A DNA stretch of 64,000 bases, taken from assembly GCF_031457275.1 (NCBI RefSeq), contig NZ_JAVDWH010000001.1, positions 2,170,001 to 2,234,000 on the forward strand, written 5' to 3'. Below the pieces are notes generated by a model. It saw only the letters and a program-made list of their open reading frames with translations. It ran no database searches and was not told the origin of the DNA. A program made the translations under genes and the position numbers. Below, piece after piece: positions 25,718 to 34,220 of this stretch; the first letter of the stretch is position 1; each line of letters begins with the position of its first letter. This DNA is from Aeromicrobium panaciterrae. GTDB lineage: Bacteria > Actinomycetota > Actinomycetes > Propionibacteriales > Nocardioidaceae.

Positions 25718-27934
25718 TCAGGCGTCGGCCGTGGCCGGCTCTTCAGCAGCAGCCTCAGCGCCACCTTCGATGACCGGAACCAGCGAGAGCTTGCCGCGGT
25801 CGCCGAGCTCGGCGATCTCGACCTGGATCTTCTGACCGACCGACACAACGTCTTCGACGTTGTTGACGCGCTGGCCACCGTTGAGCTCACGGAGCTTGCT
25901 GATGTGCAGCAGTCCGTCGCGGCCCGGTGACAGCGACACGAAGGCGCCGAAGTCGACAACCTTGACGACCGTGCCGAGGTAGCGCTCGCCGACCTCGGGC
26001 ATCGTCGGGTTGGCGATCGCGTTGATCGCGTCACGAGCAGCCTCAGCCGCTTCGCCGTTCTCAGCGCCGACGTAGACGGTGCCGTCATCTTCGAGTGAGA
26101 TGTTGGCGCCAGTCTCGTCCTGGATCTGGTTGATGATCTTGCCCTTCGGGCCGATGACCTCACCGATCTTGTCCACGGGGATCTTGATCGTGATGATCCG
26201 CGGCGCGTAGGGGCTCATCTCGTCGGGCTCGTCGATGGCTTCAGCCATGACGTCGAGGATCGCAACGCGAGCGCCGTATGCCTGCGTCAGCGCGCCAGCC
26301 AGAACGTCGGCGGGGATGCCGTCGAGCTTGGTGTCGAGCTGCAGGGCGGTGACGAACTCACGCGTACCGGCGACCTTGAAGTCCATGTCGCCGAATGCGT
26401 CCTCAGCACCGAGGATGTCGGTCAGCGTGACGAATGTCTGCTTGCCGTCAACCTCACCGGAGATGAGGCCCATTGCGATACCGGCAACCGGCGCGCGCAG
26501 CGGGACACCAGCGTTGAGCAGGCCGAGCGTCGAAGCGCAGACCGAACCCATCGAGGTGGAACCGTTGGAGCTGAGCGCCTCGGACACCTGGCGGATCGCG
26601 TAGGGGAACTCCTCGCGCGTCGGCAGCACGGGCAGCAGCGCACGGCCCGCGAGGGCACCGTGGCCGATCTCGCGACGCTTCGGCGAACCAACGCGACCGG
26701 TCTCACCAGTCGAGTAGGGCGGGAAGTTGTAGTTGTGCATGTAGCGCACCGAGGTGACGGGCGACAGCGTGTCGAGCTTCTGCTCGAGACCAAGCATGTT
26801 GAGCGTCGTGATTCCCATGATCTGGGTCTCGCCACGCTGGAACAGTGCCGAACCGTGGACGCGGGGGACGACGCCGACTTCAGCGCTCAGGGCGCGGATG
26901 TCAGCGAGGCCACGGCCATCGATGCGGATGTTCTCGCGGAGGACACGGTCACGAACGACGGACTTGGTGACGGCGCGAACCGCAGCACCAATCTCCTTCT
27001 CGCGACCTTCGAACTGTGCACCGAGCTGGTCAAGAACGTCAGCCTTGATCTCAGACTCACGAGCCTCACGGTCAGCCTTGAACAGGATCGTCATGGCCTC
27101 GGCGAGCGGCGCGGCGGCAACAGCCTTGACCGCGTCGTACACATCGTCCTGGTAGTCGAGGAAGACCGGGAAGTCCTGGACGGGCTTGGCAGCGGACTTC
27201 GCAAGCTCGATCTGCGCTTCGCAGAGCTGCTTGATGAAGACCTTGGCTGCGTCGAGGCCGCCAGCGACGATCTCTTCGGTCGGAGCCTGGACACCGCTCT
27301 GGACGAGCTCCCAGGTCTTCTCAGTCGACTCGGCTTCAACCATCATGATCGCGACGTCGTCGTCGGCGATGCGGCCGGCAACAACCATGTCGAACACGGC
27401 GTTCTCGAGCTGGCTGTGTGTCGGGAAGCCGACCCACTGACCGTCGATCAGGGCGACGCGGGTGGCGCCGACCGGGCCGGTGAACGGCAGACCCGAGATC
27501 TGCGTCGACGCGGAGGCCGCGTTGATCGCGAGAACGTCGTACGGGGTGTCGGGGTTAAGTGCCAGAACCGTGATGACGACCTGGACCTCGTTGCGCAGAC
27601 CCTTCTTGAAGGTCGGGCGAAGCGGGCGGTCGATCAGGCGGCAGGTCAGGATGGCGTCTTCGGACGGACGACCTTCGCGACGGAAGAACGAGCCCGGGAT
27701 GCGACCCGCGGCGTACATGCGCTCTTCGACGTCAATCGTCAGCGGGAAGAAGTCGAACTGGTCCTTGGGGTGCTTGCCAGCCGTGGTGGCCGACAGAAGC
27801 ATGGTGTCGTCATCGATGAACGCGGAGACCGAACCTGCGGCCTGCTGGGCGAGGATGCCCGTCTCGAATCGGATGGTGCGCTTGCCGAAGGTGCCGTTGT
27901 CAATAACGGTTTCGGCTGTGTGGAGTTCCGACAT
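25718..27934 (-). CDS. pnp: Polyribonucleotide nucleotidyltransferase (PNPase)
   Basis: A 738-residue 3'-5' phosphorolytic exoribonuclease. Domains in order: first RNase PH domain, helical linker, second RNase PH domain ([37 protein letters not shown]), KH ([20 protein letters not shown]), S1 ([21 protein letters not shown]) and an acidic tail ending [11 protein letters not shown] at 27934 (MSELHTAE) has GAAGGGA upstream; an in-frame ATG at 27967 is a weaker alternative. It follows rpsO with a hairpin between, the common rpsO-pnp order. Confidence 0.97.
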   Translation of the reverse strand: MSELHTAETVIDNGTFGKRTIRFETGILAQQAAGSVSAFIDDDTMLLSATTAGKHPKDQFDFFPLTIDVEERMYAAGRIPGSFFRREGRPSEDAILTCRLIDRPLRPTFKKGLRNEVQVVITVLALNPDTPYDVLAINAASASTQISGLPFTGPVGATRVALIDGQWVGFPTHSQLENAVFDMVVAGRIADDDVAIMMVEAESTEKTWELVQSGVQAPTEEIVAGGLDAAKVFIKQLCEAQIELAKSAAKPVQDFPVFLDYQDDVYDAVKAVAAAPLAEAMTILFKADREARESEIKADVLDQLGAQFEGREKEIGAAVRAVTKSVVRDRVLRENIRIDGRGLADIRALSAEVGVVPRVHGSALFQRGETQIMGITTLNMLGLEQKLDTLSPVTSVRYMHNYNFPPYSTGETGRVGSPKRREIGHGALAGRALLPVLPTREEFPYAIRQVSEALSSNGSTSMGSVCASTLGLLNAGVPLRAPVAGIAMGLISGEVDGKQTFVTLTDILGAEDAFGDMDFKVAGTREFVTALQLDTKLDGIPADVLAGALTQAYGARVAILDVMAEAIDEPDEMSPYAPRIITIKIPVDKIGEVIGPKGKIINQIQDETGANISLEDDGTVYVGAENGEAAEAARDAINAIANPTMPEVGERYLGTVVKVVDFGAFVSLSPGRDGLLHISKLRELNGGQRVNNVEDVVSVGQKIQVEIAELGDRGKLSLVPVIEGGAEAAAEEPATADA

Positions 27935-28120
27935 GGAAGTCCCTTCCGCAGGACAAAGCCTGCTCATTGGGACGAGCTGCGTGCCGGCGGTGAAACTCTG
28001 TCGGTCTTCGATCGAGGCCTGCGGGAGCCGCTCTGAGCGGATCCGAGGGCCACTACCGAGGACCGAACGCGTCTGCCGGTGCTACTCGTCATGGGTGTTT
28101 CTGTGTGCAGTTTTGAAGAA

Positions 28121-28149
28121 GGCGGTCACTTCACGAAGAAGTGACCGCC
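28121..28149 (-). terminator. Hairpin between rpsO and pnp
   Basis: GGCGGTCACTTC (28121-28132) and GAAGTGACCGCC (28138-28149) form a perfect 12-base stem with loop acgaa, ten bases after the rpsO stop on the minus strand. TTCTTC and AAAACTG follow. It may end or attenuate rpsO transcripts before pnp, or serve as an RNase processing site as in other bacteria. Confidence 0.8.
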
Positions 28150-28159
28150 CCCGGGGGTC

Positions 28160-28450
28160 TTAGCGGCGCAGACCGAGACGCTCAATGAGCGCGCGGTAGC
28201 GTTCGATGTCGTTGTTCTGCAAGTAGTTGAGCAGACGACGACGCTGGCCAACGAGGAGCAGCAGACCACGACGGCTGTGGTGGTCGTGCTTGTGCTCCTG
28301 CAGGTGACCGGTCAGGTGCGAGATGCGGCCCGTGAGGAGCGCGATCTGGACCTCAGGGGATCCGGTGTCGCCGTCCTTGAGCGCGTACTGCTTGATGATT
28401 TCGTCCTTGGGCATGTCTGCGACCGTGGGCGCAGCAGTCTTCTTCGACAC
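28160..28450 (-). CDS. rpsO: 30S ribosomal protein S15
   Basis: A 96-residue S15, which binds 16S rRNA and starts platform assembly. The core [21 protein letters not shown]-type sequence ([16 protein letters not shown], then [20 protein letters not shown]) is intact, ending ERLGLRR. The GTG at 28450 is chosen because AGAGGAG lies four bases upstream. This gives a slightly extended N-terminus ([17 protein letters not shown]) compared with the usual 89 residues; the internal ATG at residue 13 would be too short. A hairpin separates it from pnp. Confidence 0.96.
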   Translation of the reverse strand: MSKKTAAPTVADMPKDEIIKQYALKDGDTGSPEVQIALLTGRISHLTGHLQEHKHDHHSRRGLLLLVGQRRRLLNYLQNNDIERYRALIERLGLRR

Positions 28451-28504
28451 TTTTCTCCTCTGAGGGTTTCGTTGCACGGCGCGCTCGGGCTTGTCCACCG
28501 GGGC

Positions 28505-28533
28505 ACTATCAATCCGTGGCCGTTACACGGCAA
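28505..28533 (-). promoter_or_regulatory. Candidate rpsO promoter
   Basis: On the minus strand TTGCCG (-35, 28528-28533), a 17-base spacer and GATAGT (-10, 28505-28510) precede rpsO, predicting a leader of about 45-50 bases. The spacer holds a dyad CCGTG-N7-CACGG (28514-28530) that overlaps the -35 element and could be an operator. Sequence match only. Confidence 0.4.
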
Positions 28534-28635
28534 CATTCAGGGTATCAGCGGGAGTACGCCAACTGCGAATCCAGTCGGATAGACGTACGCTGCAGGCAAT
28601 CTCGGGATCATCGCCACACCAGAGGGAGATCGATC

Positions 28636-29451
28636 ATGAGTGACAGCGCTGCTCCAGACATCAAGGCCAAGAACCGCGCCATGTGGGCGTCCGGCGACTA
28701 CGCAACTGTCGCCGCCGATCTCATCTCCGCATTCGGCCCGACCCTCGTTGCGGCGACCGGGATCAAGCCGGGCGACCGCGTGCTCGACATCGGCGCCGGT
28801 TCGGGCAACGCCTCGATACCCGCGGCACGGACGGGAGCCGACGTGATCGCCTCCGACCTGACTCCGGAGCTGCTCGAGAAGGGTCGCAAGCAGGCCGAGT
28901 CCGAAGGGCTCACGCTCGAATGGCGCGTGGCCGACGCGGAGGCGCTGCCGTTCGGCGATGACGAGTTCGACGTCGCGATCTCCTGTGTCGGCATCATGTT
29001 CGCTCCACACCATCACGAAAGCGCTGACGAGCTCGTACGCGTGTTGCGCCCGGGCGGATCCATCGGGCTCATCAACTGGACGCCCGAGGGTTTCATCGGC
29101 CAGATGTTCGGCGTCATGAAGCCCTACGCTCCGCCGCCACCTCCTGGTGCCCAGCCTGCTCTTCTGTGGGGTAGCGAGGAGCACGTCGCTGCACTGTTTG
29201 GTGACCGCGTGACTGACGTTGTGGCACGGCGCCAGACGATCACCATCGACATGTTCAGCACGGCAGCGGAGTTCCGCGACTTCTTCAAGAGCTTCTACGG
29301 GCCGACCATCTCGGTCTACTCGTTCATCGGCGACGACGCCGAGCGCGCCGCATCGTTGGATCGCGAGCTTGCCGACCTCGCCGTACGTCACGGTGTCGGT
29401 AGCGGACCGATGGAGTGGGAGTACCTGCTCTACACGGCGAAGAAGGCGTAG
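28636..29451 (+). CDS. SAM-dependent methyltransferase, UbiE/MenG-like
   Basis: A 271-residue class I methyltransferase. The SAM-binding motif I is VLDIGAGSGNASIPAA, followed by DLTPELLEKGRKQ, then DAEALPFGDDEFDVAIS, the pattern of the Methyltransf_11/UbiE group. A proline-rich YAPPPPPGAQPALLWG segment in the second half is typical of small-molecule members. Substrate unknown. ATG at 28636 has AGAGGGAG upstream; earlier in-frame starts lack one. It is divergent from rpsO and followed by two SGNH lipoprotein genes. Confidence 0.85.
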   Translation: MSDSAAPDIKAKNRAMWASGDYATVAADLISAFGPTLVAATGIKPGDRVLDIGAGSGNASIPAARTGADVIASDLTPELLEKGRKQAESEGLTLEWRVADAEALPFGDDEFDVAISCVGIMFAPHHHESADELVRVLRPGGSIGLINWTPEGFIGQMFGVMKPYAPPPPPGAQPALLWGSEEHVAALFGDRVTDVVARRQTITIDMFSTAAEFRDFFKSFYGPTISVYSFIGDDAERAASLDRELADLAVRHGVGSGPMEWEYLLYTAKKA

Positions 29452-29494
29452 CCAGCACGACCGACGGTCTTGGGCAGCCAGATAATCTCGCGGC

Positions 29495-30361
29495 ATGGTT
29501 CATGCTCGACATGCTGGAGTGGCTCTGGTCGCCCTTGCTCTCCTCGCGACGGCAGCCTGCTCGAGCGACAAGCAAGCTCCCCAACCCACGAACCCGTTCG
29601 ACTCGTACGTTGCCATGGGCGACTCATCGGTCGCTGGTCCTGGCATCGACCCGACCAACCTGCTCTCGGGGCCGTGCGCCCGCTCGAAGAACAACTGGCC
29701 CGCGCTGCTCGCCAAAGAACTGAAGACCAAGAATCTGGACGACGTGAGCTGCAGCGGCGCCGTCTCTGCCGACATCCTCCTCACCAAGACTGCGGCAAAC
29801 GCCACGACGGCTGATGCGCAGATCGATGCCGTCACGGCCGATACCGATCTGGTGACGGTCAGCATCGGGGGAAACGACGAAGGCGTCTACACCAAGATCA
29901 TCCTTGCCTGCCTTGCCGGAAAATACGCCTCCGACAGCGCGTGCGCTTCCTTCATGGACACCAAGCTCGACGCGATCCTCAAGCGAACGACTGACCACGT
30001 CGCCACGACCCTCGAGCGCATCCGCACCAAAGCACCGAAGGCCCGAGTCGTCATGGTCGGCTACCTCCGCCTCCTCCCGGACACCAGTGGGTGCGACGTG
30101 CCCGGCATCACGGATTCGCGTCTTCAGCCATCCGCTGATGCATGGACCGCCCTGAATCAGGCACTGACAACCGCAGCCAAACGCGCAGACGTCGACTACG
30201 TGTCGCTGGCGGACCAGAGCATCGGACACGAGTCCTGCAATGGCGACCAGGCCTGGGTCAACGGTCTGCAGGCTGTTCCGGGCGACGGCGCTTTCCTGCA
30301 CCCCAACGCAGCAGGGATGCATGCCGTGGCCAAGGTCGTGGCCGACCACCTCGAGCGTTAG
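29495..30361 (+). CDS. Secreted SGNH/GDSL hydrolase lipoprotein (copy 1)
   Basis: A 288-residue exported esterase-like protein. The signal peptide ends in a lipobox (LLATAACSS), so it should be anchored to the outer face of the membrane at about Cys22. SGNH blocks are present: catalytic serine in AMGDSSVAGPG, SCSGAVSAD, TVSIGGNDEG, and the Asp-His pair in the C-terminal GDGAFLHPNAAGMHAV. Family members hydrolyse acyl esters of lipids or polysaccharides; the substrate is unknown. A paralogue follows after 31 bases, showing a tandem duplication. Confidence 0.85.
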   Translation: MVHARHAGVALVALALLATAACSSDKQAPQPTNPFDSYVAMGDSSVAGPGIDPTNLLSGPCARSKNNWPALLAKELKTKNLDDVSCSGAVSADILLTKTAANATTADAQIDAVTADTDLVTVSIGGNDEGVYTKIILACLAGKYASDSACASFMDTKLDAILKRTTDHVATTLERIRTKAPKARVVMVGYLRLLPDTSGCDVPGITDSRLQPSADAWTALNQALTTAAKRADVDYVSLADQSIGHESCNGDQAWVNGLQAVPGDGAFLHPNAAGMHAVAKVVADHLER

Positions 30362-30392
30362 CCCAGACCCACCCCACCTATAACCTCGTGCC

Positions 30393-31256
30393 ATGGCTCG
30401 TCGACTCCTCTTGATGCTGGCGATGGCCGGACTCGTGGCGACGGCCGCCTGCGCCAGCAACGAGCCGACACCCAGGGTCGATAAGCCGCACGGCGCGTTC
30501 AGGACGTACGTCGCGATCGGCGACTCAAGTACTGCAGGTCCCGGCATCCACCCAGTGGATCGCAGCTCTGGTGCGTGCTCTCGCGCCAAGAAGAACTACC
30601 CCGCCTTGTTGGCCAAGGCCCTGAAGATCCCCTCGGTGCGCGATGTGAGCTGCAGCGGCGCCTTGACGAAGGACATCACCGAGGCACGACCGATCGTCAG
30701 CGAAGTACCTGGAGCAATGCTTGACGCCGTCACGGCCGACACCGAGCTGGTGACCGTCAGCATTGGCGGCAACGACGGTGGGGCATCGAGCGGCATCGTC
30801 GTCTCATGCTTGTTCTACGAATATGACGCCGCGAAGTGCGCAAAGTTCCTTGACACCAAGCTCGACAAGATCTTGAAGAAGACAGTCAAGCGATTGGCAT
30901 CCGCCCTGGAGAGCATCAAAACCAAGGCACCAAACGCGCGCGTCATCCTGATCGGCTACCTGCCAGTCATGCCTGAGGACGGCGGCTGCGTCATGCCAGA
31001 CCTTGATCCGGCGCGCATCGCCCCTACGCGCTCTGGACTGATGGCGATCAACCAGGCATTCAAGAAGGCCGCCGACAGCGCCGACGTCGACTTCATTTCC
31101 TTAGTCGATCGGGGCGCCGACCACATTTCGTGCGACGGCGACAAGGCGTGGGTCACCGGCATGGAGGGCGAACCGGGCAACGGCGCACTTCTCCACCCCA
31201 ACAAGAGGGGAATGCGCGCCGTGGCGAACATCCTGGCGGCGTACCTCGAGAAGTAG
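30393..31256 (+). CDS. Secreted SGNH/GDSL hydrolase lipoprotein (copy 2)
   Basis: A 287-residue paralogue of the preceding gene with the same layout: lipobox LVATAACAS, catalytic serine in AIGDSSTAGPG, SCSGALTKD, TVSIGGNDGG and terminal GNGALLHPNKRGMRAV. Paired cysteines in the middle (VVSCLFYEYDAAKC, EDGGCVMPD, HISCDGD) match those of copy 1 and may form disulfides outside the cell. Copies differ over much of the surface, so the duplication is not recent. The end faces ribF, three bases away. Confidence 0.85.
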   Translation: MARRLLLMLAMAGLVATAACASNEPTPRVDKPHGAFRTYVAIGDSSTAGPGIHPVDRSSGACSRAKKNYPALLAKALKIPSVRDVSCSGALTKDITEARPIVSEVPGAMLDAVTADTELVTVSIGGNDGGASSGIVVSCLFYEYDAAKCAKFLDTKLDKILKKTVKRLASALESIKTKAPNARVILIGYLPVMPEDGGCVMPDLDPARIAPTRSGLMAINQAFKKAADSADVDFISLVDRGADHISCDGDKAWVTGMEGEPGNGALLHPNKRGMRAVANILAAYLEK

Positions 31257-31259
31257 TCG

Positions 31260-32189
31260 TTACGGCGCAAGCCGTGCGCGAGCGTCCTCGACGTCCTGGT
31301 TCATCTGCTCGATGAGCGGCTCAATGCCTTCGTACTTCACCATTCCGCGCAGTCGATCGACGAGCTCGACCCTGATCAGCTCGTCATAGAGATCCAGGTC
31401 AGTGCGGTCGAGTACGTACGACTCCACGCGTCGCTCGACGCCATCGAACGTGGGGTTGGTGCCGATCGAGATCGCCGCCGGCAGGCGTTCGCTGCTGGCT
31501 CGTACGACCCACCCCGCGTAGACACCGTCGGGAGGCACTGCGTACGTATCGTCGACTGGGACGTTGGCGGTCGGGAACCCAAGCTCGCGTCCGCGCTGGT
31601 CACCGCGGGTCACCACGCCGCTCACCTCGTGCGGGCGGCCCAGCACGTCGGCCGCTTCAACTAGCTCACCGGCTGCAATGTGCGTGCGCACCCGAGTAGA
31701 TGAGAGCACCTCGCCGTCGCCAATCAGCGGCAGACCGACAGCACGGAACCCGTGCTGCTCCCCCGCCGTACCGAGGAATGCGACATCGCCCGCTGCCTTG
31801 TGACCAAACCGGAACTTCTCGCCTACGACCACGACACTGCTGCGGAGCTCGTCCACCAAGACTCGTTCGACGAACTCGGCGGGCGACCAGCCCGACATCT
31901 CTGCGCTGAACGCGAGCACACGTACTTCGTCGGCGCCGTGCTCGCGCAAGAGCTCGACCCGGCGCTCGAGCGTCGTCAGCTTGCGAGGCTCGCGATCGGG
32001 TCGCACCACAGCCATTGGATGAGGATCGAACGTGACCGCCACGACCGGTGCGCCATCGGCGAGCTCACGAGTGCGGTCAAGAACATGCTGGTGACCACGG
32101 TGAACGCCGTCGAATGTGCCTATCGCGATTGCGGCTCGCGAGGTGCGCGGATTCGTCGCTGCACCCTCAGTGTCGCGCCACATCATCAC
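31260..32189 (-). CDS. ribF: Bifunctional riboflavin kinase/FAD synthetase
   Basis: A 309-residue enzyme making FMN and then FAD from riboflavin. The N-terminal adenylyltransferase domain has AIGTFDGVHRGHQHVL; the C-terminal kinase domain has GVVTRGDQRGRELGFPTANV and YVLDRTDLDLY. Three ATG codons in series occur at the start (MMMWRD); any may be used. In many actinobacteria truB, ribF and rpsO are contiguous; here ribF is separated from truB by about 6 kb of accessory genes. Confidence 0.95.
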   Translation of the reverse strand: MMMWRDTEGAATNPRTSRAAIAIGTFDGVHRGHQHVLDRTRELADGAPVVAVTFDPHPMAVVRPDREPRKLTTLERRVELLREHGADEVRVLAFSAEMSGWSPAEFVERVLVDELRSSVVVVGEKFRFGHKAAGDVAFLGTAGEQHGFRAVGLPLIGDGEVLSSTRVRTHIAAGELVEAADVLGRPHEVSGVVTRGDQRGRELGFPTANVPVDDTYAVPPDGVYAGWVVRASSERLPAAISIGTNPTFDGVERRVESYVLDRTDLDLYDELIRVELVDRLRGMVKYEGIEPLIEQMNQDVEDARARLAP

Positions 32190-32213
32190 GGGGAAACTTT
32201 GCCATACGGCCCA

Positions 32214-32609
32214 TCACGAATTATTCGGGCTCGGCGTCGGAACGGTCAGACCATGGGCCTCCGCGCTGATCTGAAGTTCGACTCGCGCGCCAGTCAACAT
32301 TTCACGCACTGTGTGCAATTCGCTCAGGCGCTGCTCGACATCGGCGAGCTTGGCGTCGACCAACGCCATTCCGTCGAGACAATTGATCGAGCTGTCACGC
32401 ATATGGCTGAGGATGCTGGCAATCTCGGCCAGGCCGAACCCCAGAGGCTGAGCCTTCTGGATGAACTCAAGCTCGGCAATCACCGACTCGTCATAGTCGC
32501 GATAGTTGTTGTCACCACGCTCAGGGGACGCGATGACACCGCGTCGCTCGTAGAAGCGCAGCGAGTGACGACTGAGACCCGTACGTTGCTCGACTTCGCC
32601 GACCTTCAC
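32214..32609 (-). CDS. MerR-family transcriptional regulator
   Basis: A 131-residue regulator with the MerR winged helix-turn-helix at residues 1-70 (MKVGEVEQRTGLSRHSLRFY, then ERRGVIASPERGDNNYRDYD) and a coiled-coil dimer region. Only one cysteine (INCLDGM) is present, so mercury-type metal sensing is unlikely and a small organic ligand or redox signal is more probable. It is divergent from an NAD-dependent epimerase/dehydratase gene, and a MerR-like dyad lies between them, so it probably controls that gene. Confidence 0.87.
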   Translation of the reverse strand: MKVGEVEQRTGLSRHSLRFYERRGVIASPERGDNNYRDYDESVIAELEFIQKAQPLGFGLAEIASILSHMRDSSINCLDGMALVDAKLADVEQRLSELHTVREMLTGARVELQISAEAHGLTVPTPSPNNS

Positions 32610-32616
32610 GAGCGGA

Positions 32617-32647
32617 CTTGACTGTAGACCATGGTCGATACTTTACC
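32617..32647 (+). promoter_or_regulatory. Candidate MerR-type promoter/operator
   Basis: In the 66-base gap between the divergent MerR and epimerase genes, TTGACT (32618-32623) is followed by the dyad GACCATGGTC (32627-32636) and then TACTTTACC. If TTTACC is the -10, the spacer is 18 bases, near the long spacing that MerR-family activators correct by twisting DNA. Pattern match only. Confidence 0.45.
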
Positions 32648-32675
32648 GTCGTTTTACGACGACGTAGGAGATGCC

Positions 32676-33734
32676 ATGAAAGTCATGCTGACCGGAGCCA
32701 CCGGCTTCATTGGGAGCTGGACCATTCCAACGCTGACCTCGGCGGGTCACGACGTGATCGCCCTCATCCGCCGGCCCGACCAGGCCGCGACCCTCGCCCA
32801 GCTCGTGACGGAGCGCGGTGGTGACGCTGACAGGGTGTCGAGCGTGATCGGCGATCTCGCCCAACCCGGTCTCGGACTCACTGAATCGGTCGACCCGGAC
32901 GTCATTGTTCATCTGGGCGCGTCCTTCGCGTGGAACCTCGACCACGACGTGGCTCGTGCGACCAATGTCGAGGGCAGCCTCGACGTCGTGCGACTCGCGG
33001 CTCGCCACAACGCGCACCTCGTGCTCATTGGTGGCTACATGCTGACCAATCGAACTCATCTCGGCGAGCTCGGCATCGATCTCGCCCAACCCGATGACAC
33101 CGACTGGGCCGCCGTCGCAGCGAAGACCGGTGTTTACGAAGCGAGCAAGATCGAGAGCCACGCACGCGCCGTCGCTCTCGCCGTCGAATTGGGCGTGACC
33201 TGGCAGGCCATCCATCCGGCGACCCTGAGTGGACACAGCGTCGCGGGCCACCTCGCCGCGGGACAGCCGCTGTACGACCTGATCGACACCGTGAAGTCGG
33301 GACGCATGGCGGCCATACCCGGGTCACGGGATCACTGGCTCCCCCTCGTGACTGTCGATCACCTGGCAACTCTGATCACCCGCGCGATCGAAGACCCACA
33401 CGCGCACGGGCGCGAGCTCCTTGCGCTGGACGACAACTCCCCCAGCCTGGGCGAGTTGATCAATCTCATTGCGACGACCGCCGGCCGACGACGGGTTCGT
33501 GCTCACGTCCCGGTCGGCGTCCTGCGGTTCGCGCTGTCAGTTCCAGGGCTGCGCCGCGCCGTGCCGACCAGCCGCGAAAGTCTTGGATTCATACGGACCG
33601 ATCGGTTCGACGTCACGGCACTGAAGGCGTTTGAACGGTCGCACGGCATCGATCGACCCGACATCCGGAAGGCCATCGCCGCATCGACTCGAGCGTGGAG
33701 TCCTACGTCACCAAACCCCATGCTGATCTCATAG
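32676..33734 (+). CDS. NAD-dependent epimerase/dehydratase family protein
   Basis: A 352-residue extended short-chain dehydrogenase. The nucleotide motif is MLTGATGFIGSWTIP, and the catalytic Tyr-x3-Lys is YEASK in GVYEASKIESHARAV. HLGASFAWNLDHDVAR and the substrate-side HPATLSGHS segment fit the family. The ATG at 32676 is preceded by GTAGGAG; an upstream in-frame ATG at 32631 would lie inside the promoter dyad. Substrate unknown. Divergent MerR gene suggests inducible expression. Confidence 0.82.
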   Translation: MKVMLTGATGFIGSWTIPTLTSAGHDVIALIRRPDQAATLAQLVTERGGDADRVSSVIGDLAQPGLGLTESVDPDVIVHLGASFAWNLDHDVARATNVEGSLDVVRLAARHNAHLVLIGGYMLTNRTHLGELGIDLAQPDDTDWAAVAAKTGVYEASKIESHARAVALAVELGVTWQAIHPATLSGHSVAGHLAAGQPLYDLIDTVKSGRMAAIPGSRDHWLPLVTVDHLATLITRAIEDPHAHGRELLALDDNSPSLGELINLIATTAGRRRVRAHVPVGVLRFALSVPGLRRAVPTSRESLGFIRTDRFDVTALKAFERSHGIDRPDIRKAIAASTRAWSPTSPNPMLIS

Positions 33735-33836
33735 TTGCCAATCAGGCTGCGTTGGTTGGTTCGGTTGGGCCGAGTCTAAGAACACTCTCACCGCGGATCC
33801 GTCGACCCTCTGGGCTGGGTGAGGCACCCTTAGACC

Positions 33837-34220
33837 ATGCCCTTCCGTCAGCGCGTCCCGGCCTTCCTCATCGCCGTGATCGCACTCGCTCTCGTGACCG
33901 TGATCGGTCAACGCATATCGGCTGGCGCGAACCCCGCACCCGAGGGCACGTCACCTGTCGTCCTGAGCCCGACAACCGTCCCCACCAACGCGGACCCGAC
34001 ACCTTCCCCTTCGGCCAATTCTCCGTCCCCTTCGGCCAAATCTCCACCCTCACCGTCGCACTCCGGCTCTCGCGACGATGACGACGGTTACACGTCCATC
34101 ACACCCGAGCCGCGCGACGTCGATGACCACAGCGGCGAGGGACACGACGAGGGCGACGATGACGACGACGAGAACTCCGGCAGTAGCGGGTCCGGGCGAG
34201 ACCATCCCGAGGACGACTGA
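33837..34220 (+). CDS. Exported or anchored Asp-rich low-complexity protein (1)
   Basis: A 127-residue protein with no recognisable domain. A hydrophobic N-terminus (RVPAFLIAVIALALVTVIG) serves as signal or anchor, followed by a Pro/Ser/Thr stretch with a seven-residue repeat (SPSANSP, SPSAKSP; the DNA repeats every 21 bases), then an acidic tail rich in Asp/Glu with His and Gly. Such tails can bind divalent cations. The gene ends directly before the kinase GTG, so it is co-transcribed with the two-component system. A second Asp-rich exported protein lies on the far side. Confidence 0.7.
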   Translation: MPFRQRVPAFLIAVIALALVTVIGQRISAGANPAPEGTSPVVLSPTTVPTNADPTPSPSANSPSPSAKSPPSPSHSGSRDDDDGYTSITPEPRDVDDHSGEGHDEGDDDDDENSGSSGSGRDHPEDD

